A stretch of 13,052 bases of DNA from Micavibrio sp. UBA5703 (lineage in GTDB: Bacteria; Pseudomonadota; Alphaproteobacteria; Micavibrionales; Micavibrionaceae): contig DIHF01000066.1 in the NCBI GenBank assembly GCA_002420015.1, forward strand, positions 1 to 13,052, read 5' to 3'. Shown here one piece after another: positions 6,078 to 13,052 of the stretch. Position 1 is the stretch's first letter. Each line of letters opens with the position of its first letter. Position numbers and translations under genes: made by a program. The notes under the pieces are model-generated. The model worked only from the letters and a program-made list of their open reading frames with translations, had not been told where the DNA came from and searched no databases.

Positions 6078-8330
6078 ATGTCAAGATTAAAGCAGGCAGG
6101 CTTATTTAATTTCAAAACGGACGATAAAACAGCCGCTTGTCTATCCGTGCTGGTCCCGTATCCGGTGGATAAAGCCTACGACTATATTGTGCCGGAGGGC
6201 ATTGCTTTAAGCATCGGCGATTATGTGACCGTGCCGCTGGGAAATCGCCAAATTCCCGGTGTGGTATGGGGTGGGGCCGAGGGTGGCGTTCCGGCAAAAA
6301 AGCTGAAGGCTGTTGTTTTCCCCCACAATCTGCCGCCGATGCCGGAGGTGCAACGCAAGTTTCTCGACTGGGTGGCGCATTACACCATGAGCGCACGCGG
6401 CGCGGTGCTCAAGATGTCGCTTAGTGTCCCGAAGGCGCTCGAGGAAGCCAAGCCGGTCAAGGCTTATAAAATTGCGTCGGGCGCGAATGCCGAAAAGGTA
6501 AAGGGGTTGTCGCCGCAGCGGCGGCGTGTGCTTGAGGTTATGGGGGATGGCCATCCGCGCCGATCTTCCGAAATCGCTGAGGCGGCGGGCTGTGGGGTTG
6601 CCGTTATCAAGAGCATGGAAAGCGCCGGCCTCATTGTGGCCGAGGAAATTCGTTCCGCGGCGCCGTGCCGCGCCCCCGATCCTGATTTGCCCGGCCCCAT
6701 GCTTTCACAGGCTCAGAGGGAGGCCGTCGCCGCCATTGATGCCTATGCGGCGGCAAGATCAAAAGGCGCGGTGCTGATCGACGGTGTGACGGGCGCAGGG
6801 AAAACCGAGGTTTATTTCGAATCCGTGGCAAGGGCGCTCCATGACGGTAAACAGGTTCTTATCCTGCTGCCGGAAATCGCGCTGTCCAATGCTTTCCTTG
6901 ACAGGTTCAAGGCGCGGTTTGGCTGTGCGCCCGCGCTGTGGCATTCCCATCTTTCGCCGGGGCAGCGCCGCCGCACATGGCGCGGCGTGGCGGAGGGCCA
7001 GACAAAGGTCGTGGTAGGGGCGCGCTCGGCGCTGTTTTTGCCCTTTGCCGATCTTGGGTTGATTATAGTCGATGAAGAACACGACCCCGCCTATAAGCAG
7101 GAAGAAGGCGTTATTTACCACGCCCGCGATATGGCGGTGGTGCGCGCGCATCTGGGAAAAATACCCATTATTCTTGTGTCCGCTACGCCCTCGCTCGAGA
7201 CGATGCAGAATGTGTGGGAGGGGCGTTACGCCCATGTTCACTTGCCGGATCGTTTCGGCGGGGCGCGGTTGCCCGATGTCGAAATGATCGATATGCGTGC
7301 CGACAAGCCGGAGCGCCAGCATTTTATTTCCCCCACGCTGAATAAGGCTATAGAGGAAACGCTGCAAAACGGCGAGCAGGCTTTGCTGTTCCTGAACCGC
7401 CGGGGCTATGCGCCGCTGACGCTCTGCCGCAGTTGCGGCCACAGGATGGACTGCCCGCGTTGCACGGCCTGGCTGGTCGAACACAAGCAGAGCGGGCGTC
7501 TTCACTGCCATCATTGCGGGTTCGAGGCGATGCAGCCCAAAACCTGTCCCGAATGCGGTGCGGCGGATTCCTTTGCCGTTTGCGGCCCCGGTGTCGAGCG
7601 CATTCTTGAGGAAGTGAAAAGAACTTTTCCGGAGGCCAGAACCATGATGCTGGCTAGCGATACGGCGGACAACAATGAAAAACTGGGCAAGATGCTCTCG
7701 GATATCCGCGACCATAAAGTCGATATTATCGTTGGAACGCAGATCATCGCCAAGGGTCACCATTTTCCGGGCCTCACGCTGGTGGGGGTGATTGACGCGG
7801 ATCTCGGCTTGCAGGGCGGGGAGCTGCGCGCTGCCGAGCGCACATATCAGCTTCTTCATCAGGTCGCGGGCAGGGCGGGGCGCGAAGGCAAGAAGGGAAA
7901 GGTTTATCTGCAAAGCTTTATGCCCGAACACCGGATCATGAAGGCGCTGTCCTCCGAAGGCGAGCGCGAGGGGCGCGACGATTTCCTGAAGGTCGAGGCG
8001 CTGGAGCGCAAGGCGGCGCATATGCCGCCATTTGCCCGCCTTGCGGGGATTATCGTTTCGGGGCGGGAAGAGGCGCAGGTTATAGAGGTTGCCAAAGCGC
8101 TCGGGAGAACCGCGCCGCAGGGGGCAAGCAAAGACCGGCAATCCATTCAGACCTTCGGCCCGGCGCCCGCGCCGTTTGCGCGGTTGCGCGGGCGATACCG
8201 TTATCGGTTGCTGGTAAGGGCCGACAAGAAAGTCGATCTGCAAAAGACGCTGGCAGCGTGGATCGAAAGCGTAAAAACACCTTCAACTGTGCGCGTTCAG
8301 ATCGACATCGACCCGCAGAGTTTTCTCTGA
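6078..8330 (+). CDS. priA: Primosomal protein N' (replication restart helicase PriA)
   Basis: PriA recognises stalled forks and D-loops and reloads the replisome. The 750-residue product is full length for the family. Domains in order: N-terminal 3'-end-binding domain (about 18-115); winged-helix-like segment (about 140-195); helicase lobe 1 with Walker A GVTGAGKT (236-243) and DEEH (332-335) followed by the aromatic-rich loop; two zinc sites with cysteines 450, 453, 459, 462, 477, 480, 490 and 493 inserted in lobe 2; motif VI QVAGRAGR (595-602); and a C-terminal domain. All key residues are intact. The ATG at 6078 has no clear ribosome binding site and gives about 18 residues before the first conserved strand, so a slightly later start is possible. 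It is divergent from the orphan gene and 111 bp upstream of the hydrolase gene. Confidence 0.97.
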   Translation: MSRLKQAGLFNFKTDDKTAACLSVLVPYPVDKAYDYIVPEGIALSIGDYVTVPLGNRQIPGVVWGGAEGGVPAKKLKAVVFPHNLPPMPEVQRKFLDWVAHYTMSARGAVLKMSLSVPKALEEAKPVKAYKIASGANAEKVKGLSPQRRRVLEVMGDGHPRRSSEIAEAAGCGVAVIKSMESAGLIVAEEIRSAAPCRAPDPDLPGPMLSQAQREAVAAIDAYAAARSKGAVLIDGVTGAGKTEVYFESVARALHDGKQVLILLPEIALSNAFLDRFKARFGCAPALWHSHLSPGQRRRTWRGVAEGQTKVVVGARSALFLPFADLGLIIVDEEHDPAYKQEEGVIYHARDMAVVRAHLGKIPIILVSATPSLETMQNVWEGRYAHVHLPDRFGGARLPDVEMIDMRADKPERQHFISPTLNKAIEETLQNGEQALLFLNRRGYAPLTLCRSCGHRMDCPRCTAWLVEHKQSGRLHCHHCGFEAMQPKTCPECGAADSFAVCGPGVERILEEVKRTFPEARTMMLASDTADNNEKLGKMLSDIRDHKVDIIVGTQIIAKGHHFPGLTLVGVIDADLGLQGGELRAAERTYQLLHQVAGRAGREGKKGKVYLQSFMPEHRIMKALSSEGEREGRDDFLKVEALERKAAHMPPFARLAGIIVSGREEAQVIEVAKALGRTAPQGASKDRQSIQTFGPAPAPFARLRGRYRYRLLVRADKKVDLQKTLAAWIESVKTPSTVRVQIDIDPQSFL

Positions 8331-8358
8331 AGACTGCGCTAGACATTCCATAGATTAA

Positions 8359-8381
8359 TAAATTATTTACATATTCAATAT
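8359..8381. repeat. Two adjacent AT-rich palindromes between priA and the hydrolase gene
   Basis: TAAATTATTTA (8359-8369) and ATATTCAATAT (8371-8381) are each perfect inverted repeats of 5 bp around one central base, with centres 12 bp apart. They lie in an AT-rich stretch just before a GGAGG (8391-8395). They may mark a promoter or operator for the hydrolase gene. Such palindromes also arise easily in AT-rich DNA, and no well-spaced -35/-10 pair was found, so this is weak. The rest of the 111-bp gap shows no terminator after priA. Confidence 0.3.
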
Positions 8382-8441
8382 ACAATTTCCGGAGGATTGA
8401 TCTGATCAAGAGGGAGCCTGCGGTGGCTTTCGGCGTGGGCA

Positions 8442-9488
8442 ATGGTGGGCAAGTTGACAAAATCGTTTTCACAGGCGGCATCCGGGACTGGGGACCAAAA
8501 ATCTTTGGGTTCCCCGGCGGCGCTCATGATTGACCTCCAGTCTTTTGATGGAATGACTCCGCAGGACGCATCGGCATATGCGGCGGCTATGGGACAAACT
8601 TTGACATCCCTGCGAGAAAAAAATATCCCCGTGGTCTGGGTTACCGTTGACGCGACCGGGAAAGGGAACAAGGCGTGGCTGCCCGGTTCGGGAGCGGGAA
8701 GCAGCGCTCGAAGCGAGGCGGAGCTTTCGGCTATGGGATTTTCCGGCAGCGAAACGCATCAGGGCAATCATGAGATTTTCTCCCGCTTTATGCAGGAGCA
8801 TGGGCCGCGGAACAATGAGCCTGTCTTTCGCAAGTCATTCATGGATGCTTTTGCCGAGCCAACAGATATTAATCATCCAGAGGGTGAGGCGCATAAAAAG
8901 GCTTTGCTGGTTCAGGCGGGTGCCGTCTATGAAAATGAGAAAACTTTCTACAGCTACCCTGAATCTTTTCGCCGCATCCCAGAGGCAAAAGCGGACGACG
9001 GATTCAAAAAACTTTTTGGAACAGACATTACGGTTGCCGATTATATGCGCAAAACGGGGGTCACGGATACGTTGATTATGGGGCAGGTGTCTCATTACTG
9101 TGTTCTTGAAACCGCCGTGGGTGCGGCATCCAAGGGATTTAACCCGGTGATTGCCGGGGATCGCACTTTAAGCTGGGTCTATACGACAGATCCCGCTACG
9201 AAGGCGGAACAGGCGACATTCGTATGGCAGGGAACGCGCGATCTGGAGGGCAATCCTTTGAACGAAACACCCGGCCATGAGGAACGCATGCAGGCGCAGT
9301 TGAATCAAATTATCGCGATTGAGGCATCGGAGCGTGGATTGACTTCTCAAGCACTTCAAGAGGTCAAGGATATAAAAATCATGGATGCAATCGACGTTCT
9401 TGAGCTAATGGGAAACGGACCCACGAAATCTATGCAGAATAACAATATCACCCAAACGGCCCTGACGGCTTTTGTGCTAAGTCCTTAA
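8442..9488 (+). CDS. Isochorismatase-fold cysteine hydrolase with long extensions
   Basis: This 348-residue protein carries the catalytic triad of the isochorismatase/nicotinamidase superfamily: D31 in ALMIDLQSFD, K131 in VFRKSFMDAF and nucleophile C220 in GQVSHYCVLETA, the last followed by the usual GAASKGFNPVIAGD strand-helix. Members hydrolyse amides or enol ethers such as nicotinamide, carbamates or isochorismate; the substrate here cannot be told. It is much longer than the usual 180-220 residues, with a large insert between D31 and K131 (about 70-125) and a C-terminal tail of about 80 residues. The ATG at 8442 has no good ribosome binding site, while a fine GGAGG lies 46 bases upstream, so the start is uncertain; ATG 8526 would cut the first strand. 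It lies downstream of priA on the same strand and ends 14 bp from a convergent gene. Confidence 0.85.
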   Translation: MVGKLTKSFSQAASGTGDQKSLGSPAALMIDLQSFDGMTPQDASAYAAAMGQTLTSLREKNIPVVWVTVDATGKGNKAWLPGSGAGSSARSEAELSAMGFSGSETHQGNHEIFSRFMQEHGPRNNEPVFRKSFMDAFAEPTDINHPEGEAHKKALLVQAGAVYENEKTFYSYPESFRRIPEAKADDGFKKLFGTDITVADYMRKTGVTDTLIMGQVSHYCVLETAVGAASKGFNPVIAGDRTLSWVYTTDPATKAEQATFVWQGTRDLEGNPLNETPGHEERMQAQLNQIIAIEASERGLTSQALQEVKDIKIMDAIDVLELMGNGPTKSMQNNNITQTALTAFVLSP

Positions 9489-9502
9489 GAAACTCTCTGC
9501 AG

Positions 9503-10987
9503 TCAGTGAACCTTCGGGTCGAACAGCTTTAATTGCTTTTTGACGTTCGGCTTGGTTTGCGGCTTGTCGTAAAAGGAACGGTTCTTGTCGTCGGTGTAGA
9601 TTTCCGTTGCATCTTCTTCCTTATTCTCGCGGTAGATATAGATCACGTTGGCAAGAAAGTCCGGTTCTTCTTCCCAGAGTAAATATTTCTCTTTTATTAC
9701 GCTGCGCGAAACATGGGGGAATACGGAGCGGAACGTGTTGTCCAGATTGCGGGAAAAGGCTGATCTGAAGTTGGGCGAAATTCCGAAGTTGGCGATGACC
9801 AGCCCGTGTTCTTTCACATGATCCTTTACCTGGACAAAAAACTCTCTGGTGACAAGGTTTTCAGGAATGGTCAGGTCACCCCGGAAAGCGTCCAGCAAAA
9901 CAATGTCGTACTTTTTGTCCGTGCTGTTGAGATACGCCCGCGCTTCGACCGGGTGAAACTCTTTGTTCGGTTTGAGCTTTTCCCGCAGAATGTATTCTTC
10001 GGATATTCCGCGCAGGGACTTGTCTATGTCGATGAAATCGTAATGATTGAAAGCGTCCTCATGGCCGAAGGTAAGTCCGCCTGAGCCGATAATCAGAATA
10101 TCACGCGGCTCCGGTCCGCTGCGGATCGGGTCGATCGCTATTCTTTCGATGAATTCCAGATATTCGTGCTTGCGCCCGCCCGGACCGAGCATTGAATCCG
10201 CGTTGTTGTTGATCGAAATATGACGGTTGCCCATCTTGTCCTTGAACACGGCAATGTTGTTGTACTGGTTGTTTTCAACGATGTTGAATTTGGCAAGCTG
10301 TGCGCCGGAATTCAGATAGAAGGCCAGCGCCGCGACCGCCAAGGCGACAATGACGGGTTCGGACAGTTTTTTCTTGCTGAGAAGAACGACCAGAAACGCC
10401 AGCAGGGCAAAGTTCACACAGGCCGTATAATTCACGCCGATCGTCGCCATAAGGACGATGGTAGAAAACACTGCGCCCATAAAAGAGCCGAGCGTGGAGA
10501 AAAACAGCATGCGCCCCGTGATCTGCGAAAGCTTCTGGCTGGTGAAATAATTACTGACCAGCGGGATGGTTTGGCCCAGAAGATAGACCGGCATGACAAT
10601 GAAAAGCACCGCGTACAGCGCTGTCAGGAAGAGCCTGTTGGTAAATTCCAATGTCGTCAGGGTAAAGAAAAATGCATTGAGCAGAACATACGACATCCCA
10701 AACATCAGGATTACGCTCGACACGATGATGTTGAAGATCAGTTTGCGGCGTATTGTCATGCGCCGCCCCAGAAACTTTTTCGGGTGCCAGCGACCGCCGA
10801 AATAATAGCCAAAGGCCAGCGGCATCAGGACGGCAGCGATGATAATGGAAACAGTTTCAGTTCCGCTGCCGACGAAAGGCATGGTCTGGCGGATGGCCAG
10901 CAACTCGGTCGAAAGAACGACGTAACCTTCAACGATAATGACAATAAAAAGGAACAGGACGCGATTCAGTTTCATCATGAGTGGCAT
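9503..10987 (-). CDS. Membrane protein with spermidine-synthase-like (aminopropyltransferase fold) domain
   Basis: This 494-residue protein joins about seven hydrophobic segments (roughly residues 8-31, 44-64, 82-110, 118-144, 160-184, 187-204 and 211-227) to a C-terminal Rossmann-like domain. That domain shows NQYNNIAVF (240-248), the nucleotide-binding GSGGLT (301-306), acidic FIDID (318-322), and LLDAF (364-368) with D366 at the catalytic-Asp position, followed by PENLVTREFF. This architecture is the fused transporter-like/spermidine synthase group, whose substrates are mostly unknown; true polyamine synthesis is not assured. The start could be M1 (10987), M4 (10978) or M5 (10975); none has a ribosome binding site, and a TATAAT overlaps M1, favouring M4. 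It is convergent with the hydrolase gene (14-bp gap) and divergent from traX (86 bp). Confidence 0.88.
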   Translation of the reverse strand: MPLMMKLNRVLFLFIVIIVEGYVVLSTELLAIRQTMPFVGSGTETVSIIIAAVLMPLAFGYYFGGRWHPKKFLGRRMTIRRKLIFNIIVSSVILMFGMSYVLLNAFFFTLTTLEFTNRLFLTALYAVLFIVMPVYLLGQTIPLVSNYFTSQKLSQITGRMLFFSTLGSFMGAVFSTIVLMATIGVNYTACVNFALLAFLVVLLSKKKLSEPVIVALAVAALAFYLNSGAQLAKFNIVENNQYNNIAVFKDKMGNRHISINNNADSMLGPGGRKHEYLEFIERIAIDPIRSGPEPRDILIIGSGGLTFGHEDAFNHYDFIDIDKSLRGISEEYILREKLKPNKEFHPVEARAYLNSTDKKYDIVLLDAFRGDLTIPENLVTREFFVQVKDHVKEHGLVIANFGISPNFRSAFSRNLDNTFRSVFPHVSRSVIKEKYLLWEEEPDFLANVIYIYRENKEEDATEIYTDDKNRSFYDKPQTKPNVKKQLKLFDPKVH

Positions 10988-11013
10988 TATATCGGGTGAG
11001 ACGCAGTGTGCAA
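10986..11013 (-). promoter_or_regulatory. Candidate promoter for the spermidine-synthase-like gene
   Basis: The reverse strand carries a perfect TATAAT (10991-10986) with TTGCAC (11013-11008, only 3/6) 16 bp upstream. Transcription would begin about 7 bases later, at or next to the ATG at 10978, which would make a leaderless message starting at M4. The perfect -10 overlaps the first possible start codon at 10987. Confidence 0.35.
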
Positions 11014-11073
11014 CCGATGGCTTCAGCCCAAGAAAAGGTATCCCCTTGTATATCTTTATTGTAACCTCAAGGG

Positions 11074-11901
11074 ATGACTAAAGTTCTATCGAAAGACCTG
11101 ACCACATATGATTTCCTCAAATCCATCGCCGTCATCCTGATGGTGATCGATCATATAGGCTTTCATTTTTATCCCGACGAGGTGTGGTGGCGGGTTTTCG
11201 GGCGGCTGTGCGTTCCGATATGGTTCTTTTTGATCGGCTACGCAAAGACGCGTGAAATCCCTAAAACGTTCTGGCTTGGGGCGGGGATACTCGTCCTTTC
11301 CAGCCTGCTGGCGGGGCAGTATCTTTTCCCGTTGAATATTCTTTTTGTCCTGGCGGCGGCCCGGTTCATGATCGACGGCATTGCGTTGCGGGCTTTGCGT
11401 ACAAACGAGACACTGGCGGGGATGTTCTTTCTGCTTTTACTGCTCTCCTTTCCTTCGATGTTTATCGTCGAATACGGCACGATGGGGCTTTTGTTTTCCC
11501 TGTTTGGTTATATGGTGCGCAACCCGCAGGCCGTGCCGTTTAAGAGATTCCCGGTTTTTGTCTTTATTTCGGGAACGGCGCTGGCCTATGTGGTGACGCA
11601 GGGGAGTATGATGCCGAAGTTGTCGGTAGACCAGTTTACGGTTCTTATGTTAGGGACGATTTTTGTATGCATGCTGCTTTCGGCTTTTCAGCCTTTGACA
11701 TTTCCACGCCTGACCAGAATCTTAACCCCGGCGGGGGCGGGGATATTCAAGATTATGGGGCGCCACAGCCTTGCGGTTTATGTTCTGCACATCCTTATTT
11801 TACGGGCGGTTAGCGTTGTTATGTTCCCCGAACGCTTCAGGTTTCTGGAGTGGACGTTCTTCCCCCGCGAGATGGCGGCGTACCTCGAGAGCGTTTTTTA
11901 G
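11074..11901 (+). CDS. TraX family integral membrane protein (putative acyltransferase)
   Basis: This 275-residue, strongly hydrophobic protein resembles TraX, which on the F plasmid is needed for N-acetylation of pilin; chromosomal homologues are of unknown function. The family start LKSIAVILMVIDHIG (residues 15-29, with D26-H27) and the following RVFGRLCVPIWFFLIGY (40-56) are clear. About eight membrane segments fill the rest, and GRHSLAVYVLH (229-239) resembles the C-terminal motif of membrane acyltransferases. No conjugation or pilus genes are near, so pilin is an unlikely substrate here; acetylation of an envelope molecule is a guess. The ATG at 11074 follows an in-frame stop at 11062 and AAGGG sits directly against it, too close for a good ribosome binding site. 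The gene ends 108 bp before atpH. Confidence 0.86.
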   Translation: MTKVLSKDLTTYDFLKSIAVILMVIDHIGFHFYPDEVWWRVFGRLCVPIWFFLIGYAKTREIPKTFWLGAGILVLSSLLAGQYLFPLNILFVLAAARFMIDGIALRALRTNETLAGMFFLLLLLSFPSMFIVEYGTMGLLFSLFGYMVRNPQAVPFKRFPVFVFISGTALAYVVTQGSMMPKLSVDQFTVLMLGTIFVCMLLSAFQPLTFPRLTRILTPAGAGIFKIMGRHSLAVYVLHILILRAVSVVMFPERFRFLEWTFFPREMAAYLESVF

Positions 11902-11934
11902 TAACAATTCTTTATAAAAACCATATTCCAAGCC

Positions 11935-11963
11935 TTGTCAGGCGCAATTTCCTGTGCTAAATC
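11935..11963 (+). promoter_or_regulatory. Probable promoter of the ATP synthase operon
   Basis: TTGTCA (11935-11940, 5/6 to the -35) is followed after 17 bp by TAAATC (11958-11963, a weak -10). The block starting at 11933 matches the lpd promoter region from 1576 at 17 of its first 20 bases, including the identical -35 and a GCAATT box. GCGCAATT occurs twice here (11942-11949 and 11966-11973). The leader to the GTG start would be about 40 bases. No terminator for traX is seen in this 108-bp gap. Confidence 0.45.
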
Positions 11964-12009
11964 GAGCGCAATTAAAAACAAACGATAATGAGTTAGGGAA
12001 AATATTTAA

Positions 12010-12606
12010 GTGACAACGGCACCACGTGCATCCTCGGTAGTTGCCACCCGTTATGCTGCGGCCCTTATTGATCTGGCCGTGGAAGGCAAGCTTTCCGACA
12101 AGATTGAAAAGGACCTGCAGGCGCTCGGCGCCATGATTGCCGGGTCCGAAGACCTCCAGACCGCGATTCGCTCGCCGCTGGTGGGCAAGGATGAGCAGGG
12201 CAAGGCGATGGCTGCTTTGGCCAAAAAAGCAGGTTTCCAAGCCCTGACGCAGAATTTTCTGGGCGTTCTTGTGAATAATGGCCGCCTTAATGCTTTGGAA
12301 TCCGTTATCGAAGCCGCCGCAAGGGAATTTTCCCGCCGCCGGGGCGAAGTTTCGGCCGAGGTTAAAACGGCTGCGCCGCTCTCGGCCTCGCAGACCGAAT
12401 CCCTGCAAAAATCCATCTCGGGCGCCGTGGGCGCGAATGTTTCTCTCGACGTGAAAGTCGACCCTGCAATTCTCGGCGGGCTGGTCGTGACGATTGGCTC
12501 CCGGATGATTGACGATTCCGTCCGCCGCAAGCTGTCGCGTCTGCGCACGGCGATGGGAGGTCAGGCAAACGAAAACTTTATCAGCAAAATGGAAGAGGTT
12601 GGTTAA
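12010..12606 (+). CDS. atpH: ATP synthase F1 subunit delta
   Basis: AtpH is the stator protein that ties the top of F1 to the peripheral stalk (cytoplasmic side of the membrane). The 198-residue product has the N-terminal helical domain beginning VATRYAAALIDLA (about 11-23), the FLGVLVNNGRL helix (about 83-93), and the C-terminal signature GGLVVTIGSRMIDDSVRRKL (about 157-176). Length is slightly above the usual figure of about 180. The start is a GTG at 12010, supported by AGGGA at 11995-11999 and by conservation beginning soon after; no ATG is available. It is the first gene of the atp operon and its TAA is immediately followed by the atpA ATG with no spacer. Confidence 0.96.
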   Translation: MTTAPRASSVVATRYAAALIDLAVEGKLSDKIEKDLQALGAMIAGSEDLQTAIRSPLVGKDEQGKAMAALAKKAGFQALTQNFLGVLVNNGRLNALESVIEAAAREFSRRRGEVSAEVKTAAPLSASQTESLQKSISGAVGANVSLDVKVDPAILGGLVVTIGSRMIDDSVRRKLSRLRTAMGGQANENFISKMEEVG

Positions 12607-13052
12607 ATGGAAATCAGAGCCGCAGAAATTTCAGACATCCTGAAAAAACAAATCGCCGATTTCGGCGCGCAGGCAGACGTTGCCGAGATCGGGCAAGTGC
12701 TCTCCGTCGGTGACGGCGTGGCCCGCGTTTATGGCCTCGACAGCGTGCAGGCTGGCGAGATGGTTGAATTTCCCAGCGGCATTAAAGGCATGGCGCTGAA
12801 CCTGGAAACCGACAATGTCGGTATCGTTATTTTCGGCTCCGACCGCGACATCAAAGAAGGCGACATCGTGCGCCGTACGGGTGAAATCGTGCAGGTTCCG
12901 GTTGGTAAGGAACTTCTGGGCCGCGTTGTCGACCCGCTCGGCAACCCGATCGACGGCAAAGGCCCGATCAAGGCCAAGGAAATGCGTCGTGTCGAGGTTA
13001 AAGCGCCCGGCATCATTCCGCGCCAGTCGGTGCATGAGCCGATGCAGACCGG
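12607..13052 (+). CDS. atpA: ATP synthase F1 subunit alpha, N-terminal part
   Basis: The first 148 codons and two bases of the alpha subunit are present; the gene runs off the window. It begins MEIRAAEISDILKKQI, followed by the beta-barrel domain (about 25-95) with GQVLSVGDGVARVYGL and MALNLETDNVGIVIFG, then ELLGRVVDPLGNPIDGKG (about 102-119) and IIPRQSVHEPMQTG at the edge. The Walker A motif (expected near residue 170) lies outside the window. Alpha carries the non-catalytic nucleotide sites of F1 and bears on the delta subunit encoded just upstream. The ribosome binding site GGAAGAGG (12591-12598) sits inside the end of atpH, 8 bases before the ATG, so the two genes are probably translationally coupled. 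Confidence 0.97.
   Translation, partial: MEIRAAEISDILKKQIADFGAQADVAEIGQVLSVGDGVARVYGLDSVQAGEMVEFPSGIKGMALNLETDNVGIVIFGSDRDIKEGDIVRRTGEIVQVPVGKELLGRVVDPLGNPIDGKGPIKAKEMRRVEVKAPGIIPRQSVHEPMQT

Noticed and set aside
6759..8243. 494-codon open frame on the reverse strand
   Set aside because: It lies wholly antisense to priA, whose helicase and zinc motifs are unmistakable; the antisense product shows no recognisable domain.
10220..10999. 259-codon open frame on the forward strand
   Set aside because: It is antisense to the spermidine-synthase-like gene; its His/Gln/Arg-rich composition is typical of the complement of a membrane protein gene.
11891..11921. GTTTTT...AAAAAC hairpin after traX as a terminator
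   Set aside because: The stem is almost entirely A/T with a long loop and no following T run on the forward strand, so it would be a poor terminator.
11938..12408. Reverse-strand open frame opposite atpH
   Set aside because: atpH carries the conserved delta-subunit sequence on the forward strand; this frame is its complement.

Overview
The window looks like chromosomal DNA of an alphaproteobacterium. The core genes odhB, lpd, xerC, a DUF484 gene, a small transaldolase/Fsa gene, priA, atpH and atpA occur together in an order familiar from that class, with bacterial-type Shine-Dalgarno sites and moderately GC-rich codon use. I cannot name a genus; a deep-branching lineage is only an impression. 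No tRNA, rRNA, CRISPR array, insertion sequence or phage gene was seen.

Layout. Positions 1-522 hold the 3' end of odhB (E2 of 2-oxoglutarate dehydrogenase). A reverse-strand two-lobed deaminase-like gene (533-1483) separates it from lpd (1642-3033, E3), which has its own promoter-like sequence. A reverse-strand group follows: reading right to left, an unrecognised orphan gene (5997-5464), a transaldolase (5379-4723), DUF484 (4672-3971) and xerC (3992-3039, probable TTG start overlapping DUF484). On the forward strand priA (6078-8330) is followed by an isochorismatase-fold cysteine hydrolase (8442-9488). A reverse-strand membrane protein with a spermidine-synthase-like domain (10987-9503) and a divergent TraX-family membrane protein (11074-11901) come next. 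The ATP synthase operon then begins with atpH (12010-12606) and atpA (12607 to the window edge).

Function. The core genes serve the TCA cycle (OdhB and Lpd are subunits of the same complex), the non-oxidative pentose phosphate pathway, chromosome dimer resolution (XerC), replication restart (PriA) and ATP synthesis. The accessory genes (deaminase, orphan, hydrolase, spermidine-synthase-like protein, TraX) sit at joints between core genes. I see no evidence that they form one dedicated system.

The most interesting signals are: a deaminase that appears internally duplicated with a second lobe lacking zinc ligands; an inverted repeat over its putative promoter and ribosome binding site; a promoter-like block shared between lpd and the atp operon, containing a GCAATT box; active-site residues pointing to transaldolase rather than fructose-6-phosphate aldolase; and a 9-bp-period CAGAG repeat inside the xerC-side operon. 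No convincing previously undescribed multi-gene system was found.
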